Source of the DNA: Maribacter sp. 1_MG-2023
Lineage (GTDB): Bacteria > Bacteroidota > Bacteroidia > Flavobacteriales > Flavobacteriaceae
NCBI RefSeq assembly: GCF_030547005.1
Contig: NZ_JAUOPN010000021.1
Coordinates: forward strand, 1-50,246
Length of the DNA stretch: 50,246 nt
Reading direction: 5' to 3'
Shown here: piece after piece, positions 24,349 through 32,135 of the stretch
Layout of the letters: each line of letters begins with the position of its first letter
How positions within the stretch are numbered: the first letter of the stretch is position 1
The notes under the pieces: model-generated
Seen by the model: only the letters and a program-made list of their open reading frames with translations
Database searches by the model: none
Told to the model about the DNA's origin: nothing
Made by a program: the position numbers and the translations under genes

Positions 24349-25449
24349 ATGGAACAAAATACCATTCGTTTTCCAAGAACAGATTCTGCAAAGTTTTTTA
24401 AAACTTTGAACAGTAGAGTTAACGATTATTTCAAAACAAATAAATTAAAGAAAACAGGCAACTGGAAATTACACTTAAAAACTGTAGTTATGTTCGTTCT
24501 TTTTCTTGCTCCTTATTTTTTAATACTGACGTTAGGATTACCTAATTGGGCTAATTTTCTCTTAACTATCGTTATGGGTGTTGGCATGGCCGGGGTTGGC
24601 ATGAACGTAATGCATGATGGCAACCATGGTGCATATTCCAATAAGAAATGGGTTAACAAGTTAATGGGGAGTAGTATCTACATTCTTGCAGGCAATGTAT
24701 ACAACTGGCAGGTACAACACAATGTACTTCACCATACATACACCAACATTCATGAACATGATGAAGATATGGAAGCGGGTAGAATATTACGTTTCTCAAA
24801 ACATGCGGAATGGAAAAAACACCATAAGTTTCAGCATTTTTATTCCGTTTTACTTTACGGATTATTAACGTTTAACTGGGCGATTACAACCGATTTTCAG
24901 CAAATGTACAGGTACATGAAGCGTAAATTATCTTACGGAAAACTACCAAATGCTACCATGAACTGGAGTACCCTTATTATTACAAAATTACTTTACATCA
25001 CTATTTGGATCGTGTTACCAATGTTGATTTTAGATATCGCATGGTGGAAAATCTTAATCGGATTCTTTTTAATGCATTATGTTGCAGGGGTAATATTAAG
25101 TGTTGTCTTTCAATTAGCCCATATTGTTGATGACGCCGACACACCATTACCTGATGAATCTGGCACTATGAAAAATACATGGGCAATTCACCAATTATTT
25201 ACTACCGTAAATTTTGGAACTAAAAACAAGATTGTAAATTGGTTTACTGGTGGTTTAAATCATCAAGTTGAACACCATATATTTCCAAACATTAGTCACG
25301 TACATTACACAAATATTTCGAAAATTGTGAAACAAACGGCGCAAGAATTTAATTTACCATATCACGAGTATAAAACTACTAGAAAAGCTATAATTTCGCA
25401 CTTCAAACATTTAAAAGAATTAGGCAAAGAGCCTACATTACAATACTAG
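24349..25449 (+). CDS. Membrane fatty acid desaturase
   Basis: 366 aa. Di-iron acyl desaturase of the DesA/linoleoyl-CoA type. All three histidine boxes are present: HDGNHGAYS (~89-97), HNVLHHTYTNIHEHDED (~124-140) and NHQVEHHIFPNISH (~304-317). Membrane helices lie at ~45-90 and ~205-255. The third-box Gln-x-x-His-His pattern fits a front-end or omega-type enzyme; regioselectivity cannot be read. It introduces double bases of membrane fluidity control, so cold regulation is plausible. The aminotransferase gene starts 15 bp later. Confidence 0.9.
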   Translation: MEQNTIRFPRTDSAKFFKTLNSRVNDYFKTNKLKKTGNWKLHLKTVVMFVLFLAPYFLILTLGLPNWANFLLTIVMGVGMAGVGMNVMHDGNHGAYSNKKWVNKLMGSSIYILAGNVYNWQVQHNVLHHTYTNIHEHDEDMEAGRILRFSKHAEWKKHHKFQHFYSVLLYGLLTFNWAITTDFQQMYRYMKRKLSYGKLPNATMNWSTLIITKLLYITIWIVLPMLILDIAWWKILIGFFLMHYVAGVILSVVFQLAHIVDDADTPLPDESGTMKNTWAIHQLFTTVNFGTKNKIVNWFTGGLNHQVEHHIFPNISHVHYTNISKIVKQTAQEFNLPYHEYKTTRKAIISHFKHLKELGKEPTLQY

Positions 25450-25464
25450 AAATTAAGAGCAACC

Positions 25465-26655
25465 ATGAGCAATCAACTTTCGGACAGAATTAACAGCGTT
25501 ACACCGTCAGCTACTTTGGAAATGGCCGCTAAGGCCCGTGAATTAAGAGCACAAGGAAAAGATATTATCGGTTTAAGCCTAGGCGAACCAGATTTTAATA
25601 CTCCTGATTATATTAAAAATGCTGCTATTCAAGCAGTAAAAGACGATTACAATTCTTATACACCAGTTGATGGGTACGTAGATTTAAAAAAGGCTATTAT
25701 CACTAAATTCAAAAGAGATAACAACCTATCATACGAACTACCACAAATTGTTGTTTCAACAGGTGCTAAACAATCTTTATACAATGTGGCACAGGTTATT
25801 CTAAACCCTGGCGATGAAGTTATTTTACCATGCCCTTACTGGGTTAGTTATAGTGATATTGTAAAGTTGGCAGATGGCGTTCCTGTAGAAGTGCCTACTT
25901 CTCTAGAGAACGATTTTAAAATGACTCCCGAACAGTTAGAAGCTGCTATTACACCTAAAACAAAAATGTTATGGTATAGCTCTCCTTGTAACCCTAGTGG
26001 ATCTATCTACAGCAAAAAAGAATTACGTGCACTTGCGGATGTTCTTAAGAACCATCCTCAAATTATTGTGGTAAGTGATGAAATTTACGAGCATATTAAT
26101 TATGGTGTTACCGCACATGCATCAATGGCAGAATTTGAAGATATGTTTGATCGTACCGTTACTGTAAACGGAGTTGCAAAAGCATTTGCAATGACAGGAT
26201 GGCGTATTGGTTATATAGGTGCACCTGCCTACATTGCGCGTGCAACAAACAAGCTACAAGGTCAAGTTACCAGTGGCGCAAATTGTATTGCTCAGCGTGC
26301 CGTAATTACTGCTTTAGAAGAATCGCCTGACCTTATTAAATACATGGTAGATGAATTTAAAGAAAGACGTAAACTTATTTTAGGCTTGCTAAACGATATT
26401 GAAGGCTTTAAATGTAACGAGCCAGAAGGTGCTTTTTATGTTTACCCAGATGTAACCGCTTATTTTGGCAAAATATTCAATGGAACGACAATTAACAACG
26501 CGTCAGATTTCTCAATGTACATTTTAGAAGCTGCCAATGTTGCAACCGTAACCGGTGATGCTTTTGGAAATGGTAATTGCATACGTATTTCTTATGCTGC
26601 TTCGGTAAAAGAAATCAAGGAAGCCATATCAAGAATAAAAGAAGCGTTGAAATAA
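25465..26655 (+). CDS. Class I pyridoxal-phosphate aminotransferase (aspartate aminotransferase type)
   Basis: 396 aa. Substrate-binding start region LSLGEPDFNTPDY (~37-49), SSPCNPSGSIY (~170-180), the DEIYEH block (~207-212) with the PLP-contacting Asp and Tyr, the Schiff-base Lys in VAKAFAMTGWRIGYIG, and the carboxylate-binding Arg in CIRISYAAS. This is the aspartate aminotransferase Ib type; the substrate is not certain from sequence. It lies 15 bp after the desaturase, probably in one transcript, and ends at a bidirectional terminator. Confidence 0.92.
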   Translation: MSNQLSDRINSVTPSATLEMAAKARELRAQGKDIIGLSLGEPDFNTPDYIKNAAIQAVKDDYNSYTPVDGYVDLKKAIITKFKRDNNLSYELPQIVVSTGAKQSLYNVAQVILNPGDEVILPCPYWVSYSDIVKLADGVPVEVPTSLENDFKMTPEQLEAAITPKTKMLWYSSPCNPSGSIYSKKELRALADVLKNHPQIIVVSDEIYEHINYGVTAHASMAEFEDMFDRTVTVNGVAKAFAMTGWRIGYIGAPAYIARATNKLQGQVTSGANCIAQRAVITALEESPDLIKYMVDEFKERRKLILGLLNDIEGFKCNEPEGAFYVYPDVTAYFGKIFNGTTINNASDFSMYILEAANVATVTGDAFGNGNCIRISYAASVKEIKEAISRIKEALK

Positions 26656-26673
26656 ACCACAGCTAATCATATA

Positions 26674-26709
26674 ATAAAAACGTCCCTTCAAATGAAGGGA
26701 CGTTTTTAT
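26674..26709. terminator. Bidirectional terminator between the aminotransferase and trkH
   Basis: A 15-bp perfect stem, 26674-26688 paired with 26695-26709, 6-nt loop. The A-run and T-run inside the arms serve both directions. Confidence 0.9.
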
Positions 26710-26729
26710 GTTTTATACTTTCATTAAAC

Positions 26730-28223
26730 TTAAGTTCTTTTCCAAAAATAAGGAGTCAATAATATCAGTACAGTAAATAATTCTAACCTACCTGCCAACA
26801 TTAAAAAACCGCACCACCACTTTGCCAAATCGGGTAAACTATTAAAATTACTCACAGGATTTAAACTTCCTAACGCCGGACCTACATTACCCAAAGATGA
26901 TGCCGCACCACCAATAGCAGACTCAAAATCTAATCCTAAAAAGCCCAACACTAAAGCACCTATTATGAAGAGTAGCATGTAGAGCACAAAGAATCCAATA
27001 ATATTATAAACTATTTTCTCTTTTACAGTCTTATTGTTATATCGTACAGGTATGATGGCATTCGTATGCAAAGTTCGCTTAAACTCCAATACACCATTCT
27101 TTATAATCAATAAGTGACGCATTACTTTTATACCACCTGCCGTTGATCCCGCCGACCCTCCTAAGAAGAACAATCCGAAGAAAAACACGGTCAAGAAAGG
27201 TGTCCACTGCGTAAAATCTGCACTAACAAATCCGGTTGTAGTAATAACCGAAATTATTTGAAACAATGAATGTCTGAATGCGCTTTCTGCCTTACCTAAA
27301 ACCATAGGATATCCAGGAGTAAGATCGGTAATATTAGCTTGATAATATACTACGAGAGCTACTATAATAGTAAAAACAATGGTAAAACCGGCGTAGTACT
27401 TAAACTCTTCATCTTGTATAACTTTTTGAACCTTCCCTTTAAAAGCGAAATAGCTAAGTACAAAATTACTACCCGCCAAAAACATAAAGAAAATGATGAT
27501 ATATTGAATTACAGGTTGGTCATTCCAATGTGCTACACTGGCATTTTTAGTTGAAAAACCACCAGTAGATAGCGTAGCCATAGCATGATTTATTGCATCA
27601 AAAAATGACATTCCTGCTACTTGAAGCAAAATGGTTTCTGCTACAGTGTAGCCGAAATAAATTAGCCACAAGCGTTTTGCCGTATCTGTAATTCTTGGGT
27701 GTAATTTATCTCCTGTAGGTCCTGGCGCTTCCGCAGAAAACAACTGCATACCTCCTATTCCCAGCAAAGGTAATATGGCAATTGCCAAAACAATGATACC
27801 CATTCCACCAATCCAATGAGTTAAGCTTCTCCAAAATAAAATACCTTCTGGCATCGCTTCTATATCATCCATAATAGATGCACCAGTTGTAGTATAACCT
27901 GATATAGTTTCGAAAAAAGCATTTGTTACCGTTGGTATAGCCCCTGAAAATAAATAAGGCAGCATACCAGAAATAGACATCACTATCCACCCGAAGGTTA
28001 CAATAATATAGCCTTCTTTCTGCTTTACTTCTTTTTTATGACCCCTGGTATAGTACATCATAAAAACCCCTACAAACATTGTGCTTATAGATGCCAAAGC
28101 TATACTTAAAGTTGCTCCATCTTGGTAAACACCACTGACAACAGCCGCCAAAAGCATAAAGCCTCCATTGCATAGCAATAGAAGCCCCATTATATGAATT
28201 ATGATTCTTAAATTAAGCCGCAT
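26730..28223 (-). CDS. trkH: TrkH-family potassium uptake channel subunit
   Basis: 497 aa, membrane protein with four repeats of the K+-channel-like M1-P-M2 motif. Selectivity-filter segments are visible: SGYTTTGASIM (~109-119), ATLSTGGFSTKNAS (~216-229), VITTTGFVSADF (~325-336) and SSLGNVGPALGS (~440-451), each with the key Gly. It imports K+ together with TrkA, encoded 1 bp upstream. The GGSAGSTAGGIKVMR block is typical of TrkH. Confidence 0.95.
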   Translation of the reverse strand: MRLNLRIIIHIMGLLLLCNGGFMLLAAVVSGVYQDGATLSIALASISTMFVGVFMMYYTRGHKKEVKQKEGYIIVTFGWIVMSISGMLPYLFSGAIPTVTNAFFETISGYTTTGASIMDDIEAMPEGILFWRSLTHWIGGMGIIVLAIAILPLLGIGGMQLFSAEAPGPTGDKLHPRITDTAKRLWLIYFGYTVAETILLQVAGMSFFDAINHAMATLSTGGFSTKNASVAHWNDQPVIQYIIIFFMFLAGSNFVLSYFAFKGKVQKVIQDEEFKYYAGFTIVFTIIVALVVYYQANITDLTPGYPMVLGKAESAFRHSLFQIISVITTTGFVSADFTQWTPFLTVFFFGLFFLGGSAGSTAGGIKVMRHLLIIKNGVLEFKRTLHTNAIIPVRYNNKTVKEKIVYNIIGFFVLYMLLFIIGALVLGFLGLDFESAIGGAASSLGNVGPALGSLNPVSNFNSLPDLAKWWCGFLMLAGRLELFTVLILLTPYFWKRT

Positions 28224-28224
28224 C

Positions 28225-29574
28225 TTATAGGAACATTCGTTCTATTTTTTGAATCTCGTTCGGCAAACAACAAACTACAACTCGATCACCTTCTTGAATC
28301 TTAAATCCACCAAGTGCAATATGCCCTACACCATCTCTAACCACACCACCAATAGTAGCAGCTTTCGGAAAATCTAATTCCCTAATTGTAGCACCGGTTA
28401 CTTTAGAATTCTTTTTTACTATAAATTCTAAAATCTCAGCATTCAAATTATTCAAACGCATTAAGGCAACCACTTCTCCTTTACGTATATGTCTAAAAAT
28501 ATTATTTGCAGCCAGTAGCTTTTTATTGATCAACGTATCAATACCAATAGAATGAGAGAGCTGAAAATAATCCATATTCTCAACTAGCGCTATTGTCTTT
28601 TTTATATATTTTGATTTTGCCACCAAGCAAGACATAATATTCGTTTCAGAATTTCCAGTTACCGCAATAAAGGCATCCATAGATTCTAAACTCTCTTCAT
28701 CTAGCAATTCAACATTTCTACCATCACCATTAATTACAAGTGCATTTGGCAACTCATCTGCTAAATCAAAGGCTTTCTCTTTGTTTTTTTCTATCAACTT
28801 TACGTTGAATTTATTGGCACAAAGATCTCTAGCCGTTTTATAACCTACTTTACTTCCTCCAAGAATCATTACATTCTTGATTTCGGCTTTTTTCTTTCCA
28901 GTTAATTTATAAAGCTCATCTACACCTTTTTTCACAGTTATAAAATACACTTGATCACCTTCCTTAAAAACCGTATCACCTCTAGGTATTACCGTATACT
29001 GAGTACCTGTTCGCTGTAATGCAATTGGCATGAAATGTAATTCTGGAAAGATCTTTGCCGCTTCTTTAACTTGCTTGCCTACAAATGGTGCCGACTTCAA
29101 TAATGATACACCTACCATTATCAACTCTCCATCTTCAAATTCGTAAGTATCATTAAATGCCGATTTATTTAAAAGCATCTGTATTTCAGTTGCCGCCAAA
29201 GCCTCTGGAGATATCAACTCATCGATACCTAAATCTGAAAATCTCAATAAATCTTTATTCTTAATAAACTCTGTATTCGATATTCTGGCAATAGTTCGCT
29301 TACAGCCTAATTGCTTAGCCAGCATGCAAAGTGTTAAATTTGTAGTTTCAGATGAAGTTACAGCAATAACCAAATCTGAATCTTTTACCTGTGCATCGTT
29401 TAATACAGCAATAGAAGTTGCATCGCCTTTTAAAACTCGTATATCTAGATGATTATCTGCGTAAGCAAGACTTTCTTTTTTAGAATCGATTAAGGTAATA
29501 TCCTGTGATTCATAAGAGAGCAACTTGGCTAAATGAAAGCCTACTTCCCCAGCACCAGCAATTATAATCTTCAT
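28225..29574 (-). CDS. trkA: Trk system potassium transporter regulatory subunit
   Basis: 449 aa, two tandem RCK units, each an NAD-binding Rossmann part plus a TrkA_C part. The first starts MKIIIAGAGEVGFHLAKLLS (GxGxxG), the second KNVMILGGSKVGYKTARDL (~232-250). The C-terminal TrkA_C domain reads VTGATIRELDFPKAATIGGVVR. It binds nucleotides and gates TrkH on the cytoplasmic face. trkA is upstream in the operon and trkH follows after 1 bp. Confidence 0.95.
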   Translation of the reverse strand: MKIIIAGAGEVGFHLAKLLSYESQDITLIDSKKESLAYADNHLDIRVLKGDATSIAVLNDAQVKDSDLVIAVTSSETTNLTLCMLAKQLGCKRTIARISNTEFIKNKDLLRFSDLGIDELISPEALAATEIQMLLNKSAFNDTYEFEDGELIMVGVSLLKSAPFVGKQVKEAAKIFPELHFMPIALQRTGTQYTVIPRGDTVFKEGDQVYFITVKKGVDELYKLTGKKKAEIKNVMILGGSKVGYKTARDLCANKFNVKLIEKNKEKAFDLADELPNALVINGDGRNVELLDEESLESMDAFIAVTGNSETNIMSCLVAKSKYIKKTIALVENMDYFQLSHSIGIDTLINKKLLAANNIFRHIRKGEVVALMRLNNLNAEILEFIVKKNSKVTGATIRELDFPKAATIGGVVRDGVGHIALGGFKIQEGDRVVVCCLPNEIQKIERMFL

Positions 29575-29684
29575 TTATTTTATTAGACCGCTACTTATCA
29601 AGCACTAATTTTCTTCTCTTAACTATCATATATACTTAAAAGTAGTCTTGAAATCTATAGCATTTATTATGGGGCAAAATTACA

Positions 29685-29692
29685 TAATTAAA
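29685..29692 (-). promoter_or_regulatory. Candidate trkA -7 element (TAATTTTG on minus strand)
   Basis: Reads TAATTTTG on the minus strand, matching TAnnTTTG, about 110 bp before trkA. No convincing -33 match. Confidence 0.35.
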
Positions 29693-29775
29693 TTAGTTTA
29701 TTCTTTATTTTCAATTCTTTAACCATCAATAACCAACCTAAATCGTTAAAAAGGAATAAAGCATTAGCTATATTG

Positions 29776-29783
29776 TATATTTG
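29776..29783 (+). promoter_or_regulatory. -7 element of ubiE (TATATTTG)
   Basis: TATATTTG lies 20 bp before the ATG at 29803. A TTG-initiated frame at 29773 would begin before the transcript start, so it can be discarded. Confidence 0.5.
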
Positions 29784-29802
29784 CCAAAAAAATAGCAATA
29801 AA

Positions 29803-30540
29803 ATGCCCCAAAAAGTTACTCCATACAAAGATTCTAACCTGGGAAAAAAGGAACAGGTTACTAAAATGTTCGATACTATCTCTAAAAATTATGACGGTCT
29901 AAACCGCGTAATATCATTTGGAATAGATATTAAATGGCGTAAAAAGGTTGTAGAAATATTAAAAAAAGAAAACCCACAATCTATTCTAGATATTGCTACA
30001 GGTACCGGTGACCTTGCTATAGCACTTGTTAAAACTGGCGCAAAAAAGATTGTAGGTCTAGATATTTCTCCAGGCATGCTAGCTGTCGGTAAAGAAAAAG
30101 TGACCGATAAAAAACTAAACAGTACTATTGAAATGGTTGTTGGCGATAGTGAGAAACTAACTTTTGAAGACAATTCTTTTGACGCAGTAACAGTTTCTTT
30201 CGGAGTAAGAAATTTTGAAACACTGAATACCGGTATGGCAGAAATTCTACGTATCTTAAAACCAAATGGCACCTTGGTTGTTTTAGAAACTTCAGTACCT
30301 ACCAAAACTCCGTACAAACAAGGCTATAGCTTTTACACTAAAAATATACTTCCGCTAATAGGAAAATTATTCTCAAAAGATGATTCTGCTTATGGCTATT
30401 TAAGTGAATCTGCTTCTGTTTTTCCACATGGTGAAAACTTCAACAATATTTTACGCGAAATAGGGTTTATAGATGTAACGAATAAACCTCAAACATTTGG
30501 GGTTGCATCAATTTATGTTGCAAAGAAGGCTAATCTATAG
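29803..30540 (+). CDS. ubiE: Demethylmenaquinone methyltransferase
   Basis: 245 aa from the ATG at 29803, which begins [19 protein letters not shown]. It methylates demethylmenaquinone in the last step of menaquinone synthesis (menG activity). Motifs: [20 protein letters not shown] (~18-37), SAM motif [14 protein letters not shown] (~65-77), and the family's [11 protein letters not shown] block. In menaquinone-using Flavobacteriia its product is the electron acceptor for the NQR complex encoded in this window. porT follows after 54 bp, a neighbour pair I recall from other Flavobacteriia. Confidence 0.94.
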   Translation: MPQKVTPYKDSNLGKKEQVTKMFDTISKNYDGLNRVISFGIDIKWRKKVVEILKKENPQSILDIATGTGDLAIALVKTGAKKIVGLDISPGMLAVGKEKVTDKKLNSTIEMVVGDSEKLTFEDNSFDAVTVSFGVRNFETLNTGMAEILRILKPNGTLVVLETSVPTKTPYKQGYSFYTKNILPLIGKLFSKDDSAYGYLSESASVFPHGENFNNILREIGFIDVTNKPQTFGVASIYVAKKANL

Positions 30541-30559
30541 TTTTAGCATACTTACAATA

Positions 30560-30567
30560 TATATTTG
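30560..30567 (+). promoter_or_regulatory. -7 element of porT (TATATTTG)
   Basis: TATATTTG in the ubiE-porT gap, 27 bp before the ATG at 30595. It overlaps an in-frame TTG at 30565, which therefore cannot be the start if this promoter is used. Confidence 0.5.
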
Positions 30568-30594
30568 ACGTTTTACAATCGTAAACCAGGATAT

Positions 30595-31293
30595 ATGAAA
30601 AAGTGGTTTTTTATACCTCTAACGTTGTTGCTTGTTAATATAGCAAGTGCTCAATTCAACGAAAGTCCCATATTGAATAAACAAAACGAAGATAAGAAAC
30701 TCTTAAACTGGGGCTACTTCCTTGGTTTAAATCAATATGACTTTAAATTTGAATATAAGGAAAATGCTCCTGACATTTTGGTCAGTAAAAGCTTCGGCTT
30801 TAACGTGGGTTTAATTGGTGAAATACGCCTAAATGAGTTTTTTGATGTACGTTTTGAACCTGGTCTACATTATGGTTCTAGATTATTAGGTTTTCCGTCT
30901 CCGTTAATTGAAGATGAACGCGATGCACTAGTAGAAGTAAAATCAACATACATAAATTTTCCTTTACTTTTAAAAGCGAGCACCAGAAGGTATGGCAATT
31001 TTAAACCATTTCTTTTGGGTGGCGTATCGACAGGACTCAACCTAGGTAGCAATGAGGACAGTCTTGACGACAATGAAACTGGCACCTTTAGAATGAAAAA
31101 ATGGGTTTACAACTATGAACTTGGTTTCGGAATTGATTTTTACCTAGAGTACTTCAAATTCACCCCTTCTATTCGTGGTGTTTTTGCCATAACTGATGAG
31201 TTAATACCCGATAATGACCCCAACAGCCCTTGGACCGGGAATATCGAGTCTTTAAAAACACGCGGAATCTTCATCAACTTTACTTTTGAGTAG
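30595..31293 (+). CDS. porT: Type IX secretion outer membrane protein PorT
   Basis: 232 aa from the ATG at 30595; the first residues MKKWFFIPLTLLL begin the signal peptide, which ends IASAQ. The rest is an eight-strand outer membrane beta-barrel with the PorT landmarks GYFLGLNQYDFKFEY, VRFEPGLHYGSR, YINFPLLLKA and a terminal GIFINFTFE strand. PorT is needed for type IX secretion in Porphyromonas and for gliding in Flavobacterium (SprT). The assignment comes from recalled family features and from the neighbouring ubiE. Confidence 0.87.
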   Translation: MKKWFFIPLTLLLVNIASAQFNESPILNKQNEDKKLLNWGYFLGLNQYDFKFEYKENAPDILVSKSFGFNVGLIGEIRLNEFFDVRFEPGLHYGSRLLGFPSPLIEDERDALVEVKSTYINFPLLLKASTRRYGNFKPFLLGGVSTGLNLGSNEDSLDDNETGTFRMKKWVYNYELGFGIDFYLEYFKFTPSIRGVFAITDELIPDNDPNSPWTGNIESLKTRGIFINFTFE

Positions 31294-31331
31294 CAATTAG
31301 CAATTAGCAATTAGCAATTAGCAATTAGCAA
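31291..31331. repeat. Heptamer tandem repeat (TAGCAAT)5 plus partial copy
   Basis: Five perfect 7-bp copies from 31291 to 31325 and a 6-nt partial copy. The first copy begins with the porT stop codon TAG, so copy number does not alter the PorT frame. Confidence 0.95.
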
Positions 31332-31361
31332 AAAATAAATTTATCGATTTATAACACCTAG

Positions 31362-32081
31362 TTACTTTCTAATTTCATGAAGTAAAATCGCAGTTGCAGA
31401 AGCTACATTTAAACTTTCTGTAGTTGCTTCGCCAAATTGAGGGATTGCCAACCTATCGGTACATAGTGCTGCAACAGCACCAGAAACTCCTTTGCCCTCA
31501 TTACCCATAATCATTATTCCTTTCTCCGGTAATTTCGAATCATTAACACTTACACCATCCATAAAAGTACCATATATAGGCAATTTTGCTGATGACAAAA
31601 ATACCTCAAGGTCTGTATACCGAATATTCACCCGCGTAATCGAACCCATAGTAGCTTGCAATACTTTAGCGTTATAGCAATCTACAGTAGTAGCAGAACA
31701 AACAATATCAGTAATACCAAACCAATCGCAAAGTCTAATAATGGTTCCTAAATTACCTGGATCTTGAATACCGTCTAATACCAAAATCCAATCAGATAAA
31801 ATATTTTCTGTTTGTTTAGGGATATGAAATACTCCAAGATATCCATTGGGGTTCTTTAGACTACTAACCTGCCCCAACGCTTTATTAGATATTGCGTTTA
31901 CTTGTAAACCATTTACATCTAACCCGCTGGGATCTACAGCAAACAGCTTATATACTTTAATGTCGGAATTCACTACTTCCTCCACCGTCTTTTTACCTTC
32001 CACAACAAATAGTCCATGCTCATTTCGGCACTTTTTTTGCTGTAGACTTTTGATAAGTTTCAATTCACTTTTGACAACCAT
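31362..32081 (-). CDS. TrmH/SpoU-family RNA 2'-O-ribose methyltransferase
   Basis: 239 aa. An N-terminal substrate-binding part (NEHGLFVVEGKKTVEEV) is followed by the knotted SPOUT domain with the three motifs: LDGIQDPGNLGTIIRLCDWF, IMIMGNEGKGVS, and IPQFGEATTESLNVASATAI. It methylates ribose in rRNA or tRNA; the layout resembles RlmB/TsnR-type enzymes, but the exact target cannot be read from sequence. Divergent from the TamL-like gene. Confidence 0.92.
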   Translation of the reverse strand: MVVKSELKLIKSLQQKKCRNEHGLFVVEGKKTVEEVVNSDIKVYKLFAVDPSGLDVNGLQVNAISNKALGQVSSLKNPNGYLGVFHIPKQTENILSDWILVLDGIQDPGNLGTIIRLCDWFGITDIVCSATTVDCYNAKVLQATMGSITRVNIRYTDLEVFLSSAKLPIYGTFMDGVSVNDSKLPEKGIMIMGNEGKGVSGAVAALCTDRLAIPQFGEATTESLNVASATAILLHEIRK

Positions 32082-32099
32082 TCAAATAATGTATTTTTG
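32069..32099 (+). promoter_or_regulatory. Full Bacteroidota promoter: TTTTG, 18 bp, TATTTTTG
   Basis: A -33-like TTTTG at 32069-32073 is spaced 18 bp from a -7 element TATTTTTG at 32092-32099. It is the best promoter match in the window. Transcription should start near 32106, so the gene's ATG is most likely 32136. Confidence 0.65.
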
Positions 32100-32135
32100 A
32101 TTTCTATGAGGATGGCACTTTGCTCCAAAAACAAC

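Noticed and set aside
29773..29802. TTG start for ubiE giving ten more residues
   Set aside because: The added codons include the TATATTTG promoter element, so the codon would not be transcribed.
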